From Caldilineaceae bacterium bin5 (lineage in GTDB: Bacteria > Chloroflexota > Anaerolineae > Caldilineales > Caldilineaceae), in contig MPML01000032.1 of assembly GCA_002238445.1 (NCBI GenBank), positions 1 to 49,617 on the forward strand: DNA of 49,617 nucleotides, written 5' to 3'. The notes below the pieces were generated by a model. That model made no database searches. It had not been told where the DNA came from and saw only the letters and a list, made by a program, of their open reading frames with translations. The position numbers and the translations under genes are program-made. Of this stretch, positions 17,724 through 27,795 are shown piece after piece. The stretch's first letter is position 1. Each line of letters starts with the position of its first letter.

Positions 17724-18923
17724 ATGTCGACTTCCTCTGAGTTTCTTGTCGTCGGCGCCGGAATCTTCGGGGTGACGACTGCTTTGTCATTGCGGAGCCG
17801 CGGGTACAGCGTTGCCTTGATCGATCCGGGACCTCTTCCCTATGCCCTGGCTGCCTCAACTGATGTCAGCAAGGTGGTCCGCATGGAGTACGGCAGCAAC
17901 CGCCAATACATGCGCATGGTGATTGGCGCGATCGAGGGATTCCATCGCTGGAACGAGCTATTTGGGGAGACGCTGTACCACGAGACCGGCATTCTGGCGG
18001 CCACGAAGGATCCTATGCATGAAAGCGAGTTCGTCAACGACAGCTATCAGATGTTGCTGGAGGAGGGGCAGAGCCCGGAACGGCTGTCTGGGGAAGAGAT
18101 AACGCGGCGGTTTCCGGCCTGGACAACTGGGGCCTACGTTGACGGCTTTTATAATCGGCGGGGCGGCTACGCAGAAAGCGGGCGTGTCGTCGGCAAGCTG
18201 GTTGAGCATGCAGCGGCCGTCGGGGTCGAAGTGCAACCCGGTCAGACAGCCCATGAACTCGTATTGAACGGCAGCCGTGTGACTGGGATGCGAACACGCG
18301 AAGGGGCGACCTTCCATTCTGATCACACTGTACTGGCAGCAGGGTCGTGGACGCCCTGGTTGCTGCCGGAACTGCAGTCGTTGATGACGGCGACAGGCCA
18401 CCCGATCTTTCACCTGAAACCGAAGGACCCGGCGCCCTTCACGGAGCCCGAATTTGTCGTATTTTTCGGCGACACGGCCCGCACTGGCTGGTATGGGTTC
18501 CCGATGTTGCGCGAAGGCATCGTCAAGATTTCACGGCACGGGGTCGGCGTAGCTCTTCACCCCGAGAACGATGAGCGCACGGTATACGAGGAGGATTTTA
18601 CGCAACTGCGTCTCTTCCTGGAGGACACATTCCCTGCGCTCCTCGATGCTGAAATCACATATACGCGACGCTGTCTTTACAATGACACGCTCGATGAACA
18701 TTTCTGGATCGACCATCACCCGGAGAAAGAGGGGCTGAGCGTTGCTACGGGCGGGAGCGGACATGGCTTTAAGTTCGGTCCGGTGCTTGGGGACTTGATC
18801 GCCGACGTGGTGGAAGACAATCCAAATGACTGGGCAAGGATGTTTCGCTGGCGCGAACTCTCCCCGGGCACGACGGGGCAGGAGGCTTCCCGTTACCACG
18901 GGGATGCGAACGGCGCCGGGTAG
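17724..18923 (+). CDS. Monomeric sarcosine oxidase-like FAD-dependent oxidoreductase
   Basis: A 399-residue DAO-family flavoprotein. The FAD Rossmann motif VVGAGIFG is at the N-terminus. Near the C-terminus, RRCLYNDTLDEHFWIDHHP and GGSGHGFKF strongly resemble monomeric sarcosine oxidase, including the cysteine (C317 here) that binds FAD covalently in that family. The likely reaction is oxygen-dependent oxidation of an N-methyl or secondary amino acid. AAGGAG lies seven bases before ATG 17724. The longer open frame from 17391 runs through the repeat and is rejected. Purine nucleoside phosphorylase follows 59 bases downstream. The substrate is inferred from family only. Confidence 0.85.
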   Translation: MSTSSEFLVVGAGIFGVTTALSLRSRGYSVALIDPGPLPYALAASTDVSKVVRMEYGSNRQYMRMVIGAIEGFHRWNELFGETLYHETGILAATKDPMHESEFVNDSYQMLLEEGQSPERLSGEEITRRFPAWTTGAYVDGFYNRRGGYAESGRVVGKLVEHAAAVGVEVQPGQTAHELVLNGSRVTGMRTREGATFHSDHTVLAAGSWTPWLLPELQSLMTATGHPIFHLKPKDPAPFTEPEFVVFFGDTARTGWYGFPMLREGIVKISRHGVGVALHPENDERTVYEEDFTQLRLFLEDTFPALLDAEITYTRRCLYNDTLDEHFWIDHHPEKEGLSVATGGSGHGFKFGPVLGDLIADVVEDNPNDWARMFRWRELSPGTTGQEASRYHGDANGAG

Positions 18924-18982
18924 GCAGTTGCACGAACTTGGGACGCACGAGAGCAACTATTCGATCACACGCAGGCTTCGAA

Positions 18983-19846
18983 ATGACTCTACACTTTGGC
19001 CTTGAAGAATATGACCGCGCGGCTGACTTCGTGCGTGCTCGGACAGAGCAGCAGGGAATAAGTCTGTCAGAGAGGCGGCCGATTGGGCTGATTCTCGGCA
19101 GTGGGCTAAATCCGCTGGCAGAGGCGATCGAGGAGGCGGTAGCGATTCCTTTCGAGGAAATCCCGCACTTCTCAACCAGCACTGCACCCGGGCATGAGGG
19201 GCGCTTAATCGTCGGTCAACTGGCCGGTAAGACGGTGGCGGCCATGCAGGGGCGCATCCATCTGTACGAGGGGTATTCGGCGGAGGAGATTACTTTTCCG
19301 ATCAGAGTGATGCAACGTCTCGGCGTCGAGACGCTGATCCTGACCAACGCGGCAGGTGGTCTGAACTCCAGCTTTCGCGCCGGCGATTTCATGCTGATCG
19401 AGGATCACCTGAACTTTGTCGGCATGGCGGGTCACAATCCTTTAATGGGCCCTAACATGGATGCGTTTGGCACTCGTTTTCCGTCGATGACCCATGCTTA
19501 TCCGCGTTTTTTGCGTAAAGCTGCCCTGGAGTCTGCGCGGGAACTTGAGGTCACGCTACGCCAGGGGGTGTACGCATTCCTGGCCGGCCCGAATTTTGAA
19601 ACGCCGGCGGAGGTTCGCTATTTGCGGCAGGTGGGAGCGGACGCGGTGGGGATGAGCACTGTACCGGAGGCGCTGGTGGCGGTTCATGCGGGCATGAAGG
19701 TGTTAGGTATCAGCACGATCACCAATGTAGCAATCGATCAGTTAGACGCGGAAAGTGAAACCAGCCACGAAGAGGTTTTGGAAACAGGAAGAATCGTTGT
19801 GCCTCAGTTGACGGCACTGCTGATGGCGATACTCGAACGAATATAA
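18983..19846 (+). CDS. punA: Purine nucleoside phosphorylase
   Basis: A 287-residue trimeric-type PNP, which splits inosine and guanosine with phosphate to give free base and ribose-1-phosphate. The family pattern is complete: LILGSGLNPLA with the phosphate-binding serine, TAPGHEGRLIVG, MQGRIHLYEGYS, LTNAAGGLN, GPNFETPAEVR and VGMSTVPEA, then ITNVAI near the base-binding site. The ATG at 18983 is preferred to TTG 18938 because the added residues are unlike the family. A strong stem-loop terminator follows 24 bases after the stop, so the gene ends the transcription unit. Confidence 0.93.
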   Translation: MTLHFGLEEYDRAADFVRARTEQQGISLSERRPIGLILGSGLNPLAEAIEEAVAIPFEEIPHFSTSTAPGHEGRLIVGQLAGKTVAAMQGRIHLYEGYSAEEITFPIRVMQRLGVETLILTNAAGGLNSSFRAGDFMLIEDHLNFVGMAGHNPLMGPNMDAFGTRFPSMTHAYPRFLRKAALESARELEVTLRQGVYAFLAGPNFETPAEVRYLRQVGADAVGMSTVPEALVAVHAGMKVLGISTITNVAIDQLDAESETSHEEVLETGRIVVPQLTALLMAILERI

Positions 19847-19870
19847 CCTGAAACGGCAGGGGTCGAAAGA

Positions 19871-19906
19871 AAAAGCAGGGCACATTATCTGTGTCCCTGC
19901 TTTTTT
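19871..19906 (+). terminator. Bidirectional intrinsic terminator after purine nucleoside phosphorylase
   Basis: AGCAGGGCACA pairs with TGTGTCCCTGCT (one bulged T), followed by TTTTTT. An A-run precedes the stem, so the structure can also terminate the convergent GNAT gene. Confidence 0.88.
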
Positions 19907-19972
19907 GCTATTAGCCAAGCCTCTGCGGTTGGACAAAGGCGGGCCGAGCGTTTTGCACGACAGCAGCGTCAC

Positions 19973-21001
19973 CTAGGAAGTGGCCGCGGCCATCGACTCT
20001 TCCTGTGTCGGGTCAACTATTTTGAGGTTGGCATCCTCCGGACGCTCTTCTCGCATAGCTTTGGAGTATTCGATATGTGCAGGCTGCCGCACGAAACCGA
20101 AGCGGTTATTGATGCCCAGCATGCCGGTGTTGTTGGTATTGTTCCAAGTTCGGATTTCTCCGAATCCTTTCGCGAGGGCAAATTCGACAGATTTCAGTTT
20201 CAATGCAGTGGCAATGCCGCGCTGCCGATAGGAGCGAATTACGCCGGTGATGCCGACATATAGCAGGTTGGCATCGGCCTGGCTGGACCACAGATTGGTC
20301 ATGCCAACGTATTCGCCCTTGTCGAGCGCGACAAACCAGGCGTCAGGTATCAGATTAGTGCGTTCCCATATTTTCTGAAATTCCTCAAAGGGCACTTGCG
20401 AGGGTGGCTCGGGGCTAGGAACGTCGCGGTCGACCAACCACTCCAACTCGTAGAGCTTCCGATCCCGATCTGGATCGGATTCCAGCTCGGCAACAGTTTT
20501 GATCTCGATTCCCTGCTCAGCCATGCGCTGGGGGTATCGACTCCAGTCGGCCAGGTTTAAACTGGTTGGGTCCATACGGGACTCCCAGTCGCGCATTTTC
20601 TCGGTGAAGCCGAGTTTGTTGGCAAACCGAACACCATCTTCGTAGTCTTCGCGCGTGCTCGCGAGAAGGCGCAGCGGGTCGAACTGTTGCATCTCTTGGC
20701 ATAAGTGTTGCCACAAGGCAGTGCCGATGCCGCGATTTCGGAACTCCGGTAGCACGTCTACGCTAACAAACAGTTTGCCGGGATGGTTAATCCACAGGGA
20801 CTGGCCGTAGGAGGCAAAGCCCACGGGCTGGCCTTCAAATTGGCCGAAAAAGCGGCCTCTCTTGGTGGCTCTTGATCGTTTCTCGTCGGATTCCTTCCAC
20901 TCTTCCACGGTGTCGGGATACTCTACCCAGACGGCGTTCACGATGTCGACTGCCTGGCGGTAGTCTTCGTCACTCTGTTCAAAAGGTCGAATTGTAATCA
21001 A
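19973..21001 (-). CDS. Tandem-domain GNAT N-acetyltransferase
   Basis: A 342-residue protein made of two GNAT folds. The first has the acetyl-CoA loop FRNRGIGTALW near residues 86-97. The second has SYRQRGIATALKLK near 258-272, followed by TWNNTNNTGMLGINNRFGF. This two-domain layout is typical of enzymes such as mycothiol synthase and several antibiotic acetyltransferases. The start is TTG with GGAG eight bases upstream. An ATG nearby is out of frame. The unit upstream on this strand carries a 23-codon reading frame and a terminator, which could control expression. The acceptor substrate is unknown. Confidence 0.87.
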   Translation of the reverse strand: MITIRPFEQSDEDYRQAVDIVNAVWVEYPDTVEEWKESDEKRSRATKRGRFFGQFEGQPVGFASYGQSLWINHPGKLFVSVDVLPEFRNRGIGTALWQHLCQEMQQFDPLRLLASTREDYEDGVRFANKLGFTEKMRDWESRMDPTSLNLADWSRYPQRMAEQGIEIKTVAELESDPDRDRKLYELEWLVDRDVPSPEPPSQVPFEEFQKIWERTNLIPDAWFVALDKGEYVGMTNLWSSQADANLLYVGITGVIRSYRQRGIATALKLKSVEFALAKGFGEIRTWNNTNNTGMLGINNRFGFVRQPAHIEYSKAMREERPEDANLKIVDPTQEESMAAATS

Positions 21002-21113
21002 GGTTCATACTCCATTCTAGAGAATCATCGGATTTCCGGGGTTTTGAAGACGACGAAACACAGGCTCTTTGCTCCTCATTTCAGCTGGTACGTCTTCTGC
21101 TTCTTCTGCCAAT

Positions 21114-21155
21114 AAAAAAACCGTGGAGCGGTCGAAACACGCGTCCACGGTTTGG
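21114..21155 (-). terminator. Intrinsic terminator between a small reading frame and the GNAT gene (possible attenuator)
   Basis: On the minus strand AAACCGTGGA pairs perfectly with TCCACGGTTT over 10 base pairs around a 16-base loop, followed by a seven-T run. It lies 20 bases after the stop of the 23-codon frame and 112 bases before the GNAT start. The loop contains two blocks, 21130-21134 and 21139-21143, complementary to codons inside the small frame, so a competing fold is possible. Confidence 0.85.
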
Positions 21156-21174
21156 GAAACAGTCCAGGGGTGAC

Positions 21175-21246
21175 TCAACGGTCAGGCGCAAATCTCCCTG
21201 TAAAAGACGCGTAGCGACCAAAATGGATAGACAGCTTAATTCGCAT
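21175..21246 (-). CDS. Candidate 23-residue leader peptide or small protein
   Basis: A short frame starting ATG with a perfect AAAGGAG eight bases upstream and ending TGA just before a strong terminator. The product is MRIKLSIHFGRYASFTGRF plus APDR, basic with five arginines and one lysine, with no transmembrane segment. Signal, stop and terminator are arranged like an attenuation leader for the GNAT gene downstream, or like a free-standing small protein gene. I do not recognise a family. The region between this frame and proS (21247-21379) shows no other gene. Confidence 0.55.
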   Translation of the reverse strand: MRIKLSIHFGRYASFTGRFAPDR

Positions 21247-21379
21247 GGTGTACGCTCCTTTCTGTGTGGATGACGGTCCAGCACCGATTTAGTGTCAAGG
21301 CACGCCGGCTAATGTAGCATGGATCTTAATCGGAGTCAAAACGGCGGTGACGTCGAACGGGCCGGTGTCATCACAAGTT

Positions 21380-23164
21380 CTATTGCAACGATTCGGTAAT
21401 AACGCCGGCGAGAACGGCGGCGGATTCAGCGTCCGAAACTGCCTGTATCTGATTGACTATGTCGTCCAGCGGCAGTTCATTTATTTCGTCGCTGCGGCGC
21501 AGTTTCAGTTCGGCGACTCCGTTTTTCACGCCTCTTGCCCCGATTGTCAAACGCATTGGGATTCCCAAGAGATCGGCGTCGTTAAACTTCACCCCGGCCC
21601 TCTCATCGCGATCGTCATACAACACTTCCAATCCGGCTTCCTGCAGCTGCTGGTAGACTCGGTCGGCCACTTCGGTCACTTCAGGCGTGCGTCTTGTCGC
21701 CAGGCTGACAATGTAAACTTGATGGGGCGCGATCGTTACCGGCCAGACGATGCCGTTGTCGTCGTTGTTCGATTCAATTACGCTTGCCATCAGGCGCCCG
21801 GAGCCGATCCCATAGCAGCCCATCACCATGGGCGCGCTGCTGCCATCTTCGTCGAGGAAGGTGGCATCCATGGCCTCGCTGTACTTGGTGCCAAGTTTGA
21901 AGATGTTACCCACTTCAACGCCGCGCTCGGCTCGCATGGGGGCCCGACAGAGCGGACAGGGATGGCCGGCAGAAGCGGCGACGACATCCAGGGCCAAGTC
22001 AGGCTCATAGTCGCGTCCGCAGTTAACGTTTGTATAATGCCAGCCGTCTCGATTCGCGCCTGCAACCAGATTCGGGCTGCGAACAATCAGATCGTCTACA
22101 ACCAGGAGGACCTGGTCGCGGTGGATGCCGACAGGCGAGCCATAGCCTGGCTCGGCGCCAATGGCTCGGATCTCCTCGGGATGGGCTGGCCGCAACTGGC
22201 GGGCTTTCAGGGCATTTGTCAGTTTGGTCTCGTTCAGATCCATGTCGCCGCGTACAATGACAAAGACAAACTGCTCCTTGTCCTCTCCTTCCTCTTCAGT
22301 CGTCGCCACTAGAAAGAGCGCTTTGGCAGTCCGACTCTGTGGAATCTCGAGAAAGTCGGACAGGGCGGCGATGGTATTGACGCCGGGAGTGGAGACCTCT
22401 TCCAAGGGAAGCGCCTCCTCTACCGCCTGGTCTTCATTCTCGGACTTGACGAAAGTGGCCACTTGCCGGTTAGCCTTGTATCCGCACTCGTCACATAGGA
22501 GTAGCGTGTCTTCACCGACTTCCGTCAGTGCCATGAATTCGTGGGCCATGGTACCGCCCATCATTCCCGTATCGCTTTCGACCGCTATCACCTCCAGGCC
22601 GGCCCGGCCAAATATATTGAAATAGGCCTGGTAAACGAGAGGATAGTATTCGTCAAGGCTGGCGATATCGGTATGGAAGGAGTAGCCATCTTTCATGGTG
22701 AACTCCCTCACGCGGATCAGGCCGCCCCTGGGCCGAGGTTCATCCCTGAACTTCGTCTGGATTTGGTAGAGCATGACCGGCAGTTGGCGGTAGCTGTTGA
22801 TTACGCCGCCTGCAAGCTCCGTAATGACTTCCTCGTGGGTCATTGCCAGGACCAATTCGCGACCGGCGCGGTCGGTCAGACGGGCGAGGTCGTCGCCGAT
22901 TTCATACCAGCGTCCGGTGCGTTTCCAGAGCGCGGCCGGCTGCACGACAGGCATCACGATTTCCTGCCCATCAATGGCGTTCATTTCCTCCCGCATAATA
23001 TTCTCGATCTTTTTCTTGACTCGCAGCCCCAGGGGCAGATACTCGAAGATACCGGCAGCGACCTGCCGGACCAGTCCTGCTCGTACCATGAGCTGGTGGC
23101 TGCGAACGTCGGCGTCCGCGGGCGCATCACGCAGTGTCTGGAAGAACAGTTTAGACATCCGCAT
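21380..23164 (-). CDS. proS: Prolyl-tRNA synthetase
   Basis: A 594-residue class II synthetase of the bacterial type, charging tRNA-Pro in the cytoplasm. It starts MRMSKLFFQTLRDAP with the class II motif region around LPLGLRVKKKIENIMREEM. It has motif 2 near FRDEPRPRGGLIRVREF, an inserted editing domain at about residues 225-395, motif 3 in GCYGIGSGRL near 440, and an anticodon-binding domain at the C-terminus. Full length for the family. AAAGGA lies eight bases before the start. No T-box leader is visible in the 146 bases upstream. The CoA-binding protein gene lies upstream on the same strand. Confidence 0.96.
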   Translation of the reverse strand: MRMSKLFFQTLRDAPADADVRSHQLMVRAGLVRQVAAGIFEYLPLGLRVKKKIENIMREEMNAIDGQEIVMPVVQPAALWKRTGRWYEIGDDLARLTDRAGRELVLAMTHEEVITELAGGVINSYRQLPVMLYQIQTKFRDEPRPRGGLIRVREFTMKDGYSFHTDIASLDEYYPLVYQAYFNIFGRAGLEVIAVESDTGMMGGTMAHEFMALTEVGEDTLLLCDECGYKANRQVATFVKSENEDQAVEEALPLEEVSTPGVNTIAALSDFLEIPQSRTAKALFLVATTEEEGEDKEQFVFVIVRGDMDLNETKLTNALKARQLRPAHPEEIRAIGAEPGYGSPVGIHRDQVLLVVDDLIVRSPNLVAGANRDGWHYTNVNCGRDYEPDLALDVVAASAGHPCPLCRAPMRAERGVEVGNIFKLGTKYSEAMDATFLDEDGSSAPMVMGCYGIGSGRLMASVIESNNDDNGIVWPVTIAPHQVYIVSLATRRTPEVTEVADRVYQQLQEAGLEVLYDDRDERAGVKFNDADLLGIPMRLTIGARGVKNGVAELKLRRSDEINELPLDDIVNQIQAVSDAESAAVLAGVITESLQ

Positions 23165-23283
23165 ATTTCTTGTCCTTTGTTAGTGTCTTATCCGTGAAAT
23201 CAAGCCTTGAGGAGTAGATCACTCCAGGTTACGACAAAGCCCACATCGCCAACCTGTGGCTTCGCGTTTATTTGTGTGCAGTT

Positions 23284-23324
23284 CCTCCACCCGCGTCATC
23301 GTGCGATGTGTTAGCGGGTGGAGG
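23284..23324 (-). terminator. GC-rich stem-loop overlapping the end of the CoA-binding protein gene
   Basis: CCTCCACCCGC (23284-23294) pairs perfectly with GCGGGTGGAGG (23314-23324), and the interior contains a second small palindrome CATCG-TG-CGATG. No T-run follows on the minus strand, so it may be a transcript-stabilising or Rho-linked structure rather than a true intrinsic terminator. Confidence 0.5.
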
Positions 23325-23790
23325 TAGTAGGGTCTGGGGAGGAAACGGGGAGTGAGTGCGAGCGCGGCGGGGCCGACTCGGTGCCCTCAGGGCGAGGCAT
23401 CAAGGCAAGTTGGACAAGGATGCAGGCTTCAATTACGTGCAGGCCATTTTCATGTGCCCAGTCGGCGGCAGCGGCACTCTCGGCACCTGGCTGGAACCAG
23501 ATGGCTTGCGCGCCGGCAGTTTTCGCCTGCGCGACGACGACAGGCGCCTGCGCGGGCGGCACGACCATATTGACAACCGCGGGTGTTTCCGGCAATTCGA
23601 GCAAACTGCTGTAGGCGGTATCACCTTCTATCAGGCGCTCGCGATTGTTGACGGGATAGACCCGGTAGCCGGATTCCTTAAGTTTCAGATAGATCCGATT
23701 ACCGTATTTGGCAGGGTTGTTGCTGGCCCCCACCACGGCCCAAACGGGTTCGTCTACGTATTTCTCGATGAGGCGTAATTGATCCTGCAT
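23311..23790 (-). CDS. CoA-binding (YccU-like) protein
   Basis: A 159-residue protein with a single CoA-binding Rossmann domain: AVVGASNNPAKYGNRIY near residue 19, GYRVYPVN, and VVNMVVPPAQA near 74. Families of this size (YccU, about 140 residues) bind CoA but have no established reaction. A tail of about 25 residues rich in P and S follows the domain. The gene has a clear promoter at 23868-23897 on its own strand. The end of the frame lies inside a large stem-loop that separates it from proS. Confidence 0.85.
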   Translation of the reverse strand: MQDQLRLIEKYVDEPVWAVVGASNNPAKYGNRIYLKLKESGYRVYPVNNRERLIEGDTAYSSLLELPETPAVVNMVVPPAQAPVVVAQAKTAGAQAIWFQPGAESAAAADWAHENGLHVIEACILVQLALMPRPEGTESAPPRSHSLPVSSPDPTTSTR

Positions 23791-23867
23791 GGTTGTAACC
23801 GCCAGGAAACTGCGTCATTCCTATCGACCGTTCAGAGCGAGGTTCAAAACAGCCTGCTCACAGATAG

Positions 23868-23897
23868 AGTATACTTTCGCACAAATGACTGTGTCAA
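23868..23897 (-). promoter_or_regulatory. Sigma-70 promoter for the CoA-binding protein gene
   Basis: Read on the minus strand: TTGACA (23892-23897), an 18-base spacer, and TATACT (23868-23873). Transcription would start near 23861, about 70 bases before the gene. Both hexamers match or nearly match consensus. Confidence 0.72.
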
Positions 23898-24027
23898 AGT
23901 TCGGGAGCGCCATTTCGTTCGTTTGGCAGGTTGTTCAGGTTCAATGTTGCTCAGGGTCGGCGCTGGCAGGCTATCCGACAGCGAGCTACATTGCCCAGTC
24001 GCAGGACACGCCTTATAGTTGACCTCG

Positions 24028-24057
24028 TTGCCAATGCGGCTTGCCTTCTGATATACT
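24028..24057 (+). promoter_or_regulatory. Sigma-70 promoter for the acyl-CoA ligase gene
   Basis: TTGCCA (24028-24033), an 18-base spacer and TATACT (24052-24057), giving a leader of about 110 bases before ATG 24177. With the minus-strand promoter at 23868-23897 it forms a divergent control region. The rest of 23791-24176 holds no recognisable gene. Confidence 0.6.
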
Positions 24058-24176
24058 CTACTCACATTCAAATGGGCTAGTTACAACTGGTTTTTGGTAC
24101 AAGTCCTGAAACTCAAGTCGGTTTTGGGGGCAAAGGTCAGGCCTTAACGGACCCTAGCAAAGGAGAATTGATTGCC

Positions 24177-25907
24177 ATGTCACTATACGAGCAGAAGCCA
24201 TGGATAGAGAAATACGAAGCGGGTGTACCGGAATCAATTGAATATAACGGGCAACTGACCCACGAAATGCTGGATGCTTCAGCACAGACCTATGCCAATC
24301 AGGTGGCGACACGCCTCCTGCTCGCCTATCTGCCTCTGGGCATCACCGTTCAGGCCAAGCAGACGTATACCGAATTGAAAGACAGGGTTGACCGCTTTGC
24401 CTTTGCCTTGCGCCGAATCGGATTGCAGCAAGGCGACAGAATCGCCATCATGCTGCCTAACATCCCCCAACAGGTAATTGCTTTTTTCGGGGCGCTAAAG
24501 GCCGGGTGTGTCATCGTCAACACAAATCCGACCTATACGCCGCGGGAGCTTAACCATCTGCTGGAGGACAGCGGCGCGACCGCCATTGTAATTTTGAGCG
24601 GATTCTACGAGCGAATCGCACAGGCCAGAGAGAATACGGATCTCAAGCATGTGATTGTTACGGATGTACCCGACCCGTTGGGCTTTCCATTCAACAAGCT
24701 CGTTGAGAAGAAAGTGCGTGCTTCCGGCATGATGACAGATGTCCCCGACGGCCCGGGCATTTGGGCGTTCGACAACCTGATCGAGACGAGCGCACCAAAT
24801 CCTCCGAGCATTGAGGTAACTCCCGATGATGTAGTGCTCTTTCAGTACACCGGCGGCACAACCGGTTCGCCAAAGGCGGCCATGTTGACCCACCGTAACG
24901 TCATGTCCAATGTCCAGCAGATCGAGGCCTGGTACAGGGATCTCGAGTATGGCGGCGAAAAGGTGCTAGGCGCGATTCCATTTTTCCACGTATACGGAAT
25001 GACGGTTGCCATGCTCTTTTCCATGTACAACGGCTCGGAGTTGATTGTAACTCCCGACCCGCGCCAAACCGACCTGGTGCTTGATATTCTTCAGCGCGAG
25101 AAGATCACGATGTACCCTGGCATTCCCACCATGTACACGGCGATCATCAACCATCCCAAAGTCGATGATGCTGATTTAAGCTCGATCAAAGCCTGCCTTT
25201 CGGGCGGCATGTCGTTGCCGGGAGAGATCCAGCGGCGGTTTGAACAGATCACGGGCGGAAAACTGGTGGAGGGATATGGCCTGACAGAGACGTCGCCCGT
25301 GGCCTGCGCCAACCCCATCAATGGACTGCGCAAAGAGGGATCGATCGGCTTTCCTGTGCCGAGCACTGAAGTTGCGATTGTCGCTCTCGAGCCGAATGAG
25401 GATGGCAAGTATGAGGCCGTAGCCGCAGGGGAAGAGGGCGAGCTAATCATTCGCGGGCCGCAGGTGATGAAGGGCTATTGGAAGCGGCCCGAAGAGACGG
25501 CCGATTCCATAAACGAAGAGGGCTGGTTCCACACTGGCGACATCGCCCGTATGGATGAAGACAGCTGCATTTACATTGTGGATCGCAAGAAGGATCTGAT
25601 CATCGCAAGCGGTTACAATATTGTGCCCAGGGAAGTCGAAGAGGTGCTCTATATGCACGAGGCTGTGCAGGAGGCGGCGGTGGCAGGCGTTCCGGACGCC
25701 ATCCGAGGTGAAACGGTAAAGGCCTATGTTGTTTTGAAGGCGGGCCAGAAGAGCACACAGGACGAAATCACGACTTTCTGCCGGGAACATCTGGCCCCGT
25801 ACAAGGTGCCGAGGCTGGTGGAGTTTCGCGATGAACTGCCCAAGAGCCAGGTAGGCAAGATATTGCGGCGGGTGCTAGTCGAGGAAGAAAAGCGAAAAAT
25901 GGCGTAG
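24177..25907 (+). CDS. fadD: Long-chain acyl-CoA synthetase (AMP-forming)
   Basis: A 576-residue adenylate-forming enzyme that activates fatty acids with ATP and CoA. It has the AMP-binding P-loop motif YTGGTTGSPKAAMLTHRN near residue 220, GYGLTETSP near 365, and the hinge and C-terminal signature TGDIARMDEDSCIYIVDRKK then DLIIASGYNIVPREVEE. The final catalytic lysine region is KSQVGKILRR. It opens with MSLYEQKPWIEKYEAGVP, like FadD-type proteins. TTG 24168 is an alternative start, very close to AGGAG. The gene stands alone between a divergent promoter region and a tRNA gene. Chain-length preference cannot be read. Confidence 0.92.
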   Translation: MSLYEQKPWIEKYEAGVPESIEYNGQLTHEMLDASAQTYANQVATRLLLAYLPLGITVQAKQTYTELKDRVDRFAFALRRIGLQQGDRIAIMLPNIPQQVIAFFGALKAGCVIVNTNPTYTPRELNHLLEDSGATAIVILSGFYERIAQARENTDLKHVIVTDVPDPLGFPFNKLVEKKVRASGMMTDVPDGPGIWAFDNLIETSAPNPPSIEVTPDDVVLFQYTGGTTGSPKAAMLTHRNVMSNVQQIEAWYRDLEYGGEKVLGAIPFFHVYGMTVAMLFSMYNGSELIVTPDPRQTDLVLDILQREKITMYPGIPTMYTAIINHPKVDDADLSSIKACLSGGMSLPGEIQRRFEQITGGKLVEGYGLTETSPVACANPINGLRKEGSIGFPVPSTEVAIVALEPNEDGKYEAVAAGEEGELIIRGPQVMKGYWKRPEETADSINEEGWFHTGDIARMDEDSCIYIVDRKKDLIIASGYNIVPREVEEVLYMHEAVQEAAVAGVPDAIRGETVKAYVVLKAGQKSTQDEITTFCREHLAPYKVPRLVEFRDELPKSQVGKILRRVLVEEEKRKMA

Positions 25908-25984
25908 GCCCGACTTTTGACTGCTTGCATCTGGCAGGTTGTGCTCTATGTGCACCCTGGCATTGTTTGCAAAGGGCGCTGCAT

Positions 25985-26013
25985 TTGACAGTTTCTGCGC
26001 CGGCTTTTATGAT
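25985..26013 (+). promoter_or_regulatory. Near-consensus promoter of the tRNA-Leu gene
   Basis: Perfect TTGACA (25985-25990), a 17-base spacer and TATGAT (26008-26013). Transcription would start about seven bases before the tRNA. This is as expected for a stable-RNA gene transcribed alone. Confidence 0.8.
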
Positions 26014-26026
26014 GTGAGGCGAATGC

Positions 26027-26112
<86 letters not shown>

Positions 26113-26115
26113 TAG

Positions 26116-26155
26116 ATGAGATGCGTGAGCGATAACCTCACGCATCTCATTTTTG
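26116..26155 (+). terminator. Strong terminator after tRNA-Leu
   Basis: A perfect 14-base-pair stem, ATGAGATGCGTGAG with CTCACGCATCTCAT, around a 7-base loop, followed by TTTTGTTT. It begins four bases after the CCA end. The interval from here to 26281 has no recognisable gene. Confidence 0.92.
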
Positions 26156-26281
26156 TTTGGGGACTTGGGTTTGCTTCGAGGTCGTACGCTACAGTCAGAT
26201 GGGCTTTGTGAAGGCAATCACCCCGGGGTTCTGGCAGACAATGTCGGATTTCTTCCGCGCCTTACCTGCTATAGGGCTTTC

Positions 26282-27679
<1,398 letters not shown>

Positions 27680-27728
27680 TCAGCAGTACATTGGTGTAAA
27701 ACCCGAACAAATGGTAAGCTGCCCACTT

Positions 27729-27757
27729 ACGATATTTCGTTAGGTGCGATACTGCAA
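27729..27757 (-). promoter_or_regulatory. Candidate promoter for enolase
   Basis: On the minus strand TTGCAG (27752-27757), a 17-base spacer and TATCGT (27729-27734). The spacing is ideal but each box departs from consensus by one or two bases. The leader would be about 150 bases. Confidence 0.4.
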
Positions 27758-27795
27758 GTTGCACATCACGTCTTAAGAATTTTTGCGTCAGGCCA

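Noticed and set aside
21347..22312. 321-codon open frame antisense to proS
   Set aside because: Prolyl-tRNA synthetase on the other strand is complete and conserved through this region.
23165..23310. Possible T-box riboswitch upstream of proS
   Set aside because: The conserved T-box bulge sequence and specifier stem are not visible, and only a small hairpin (GGAGT/ACTCC) is present.
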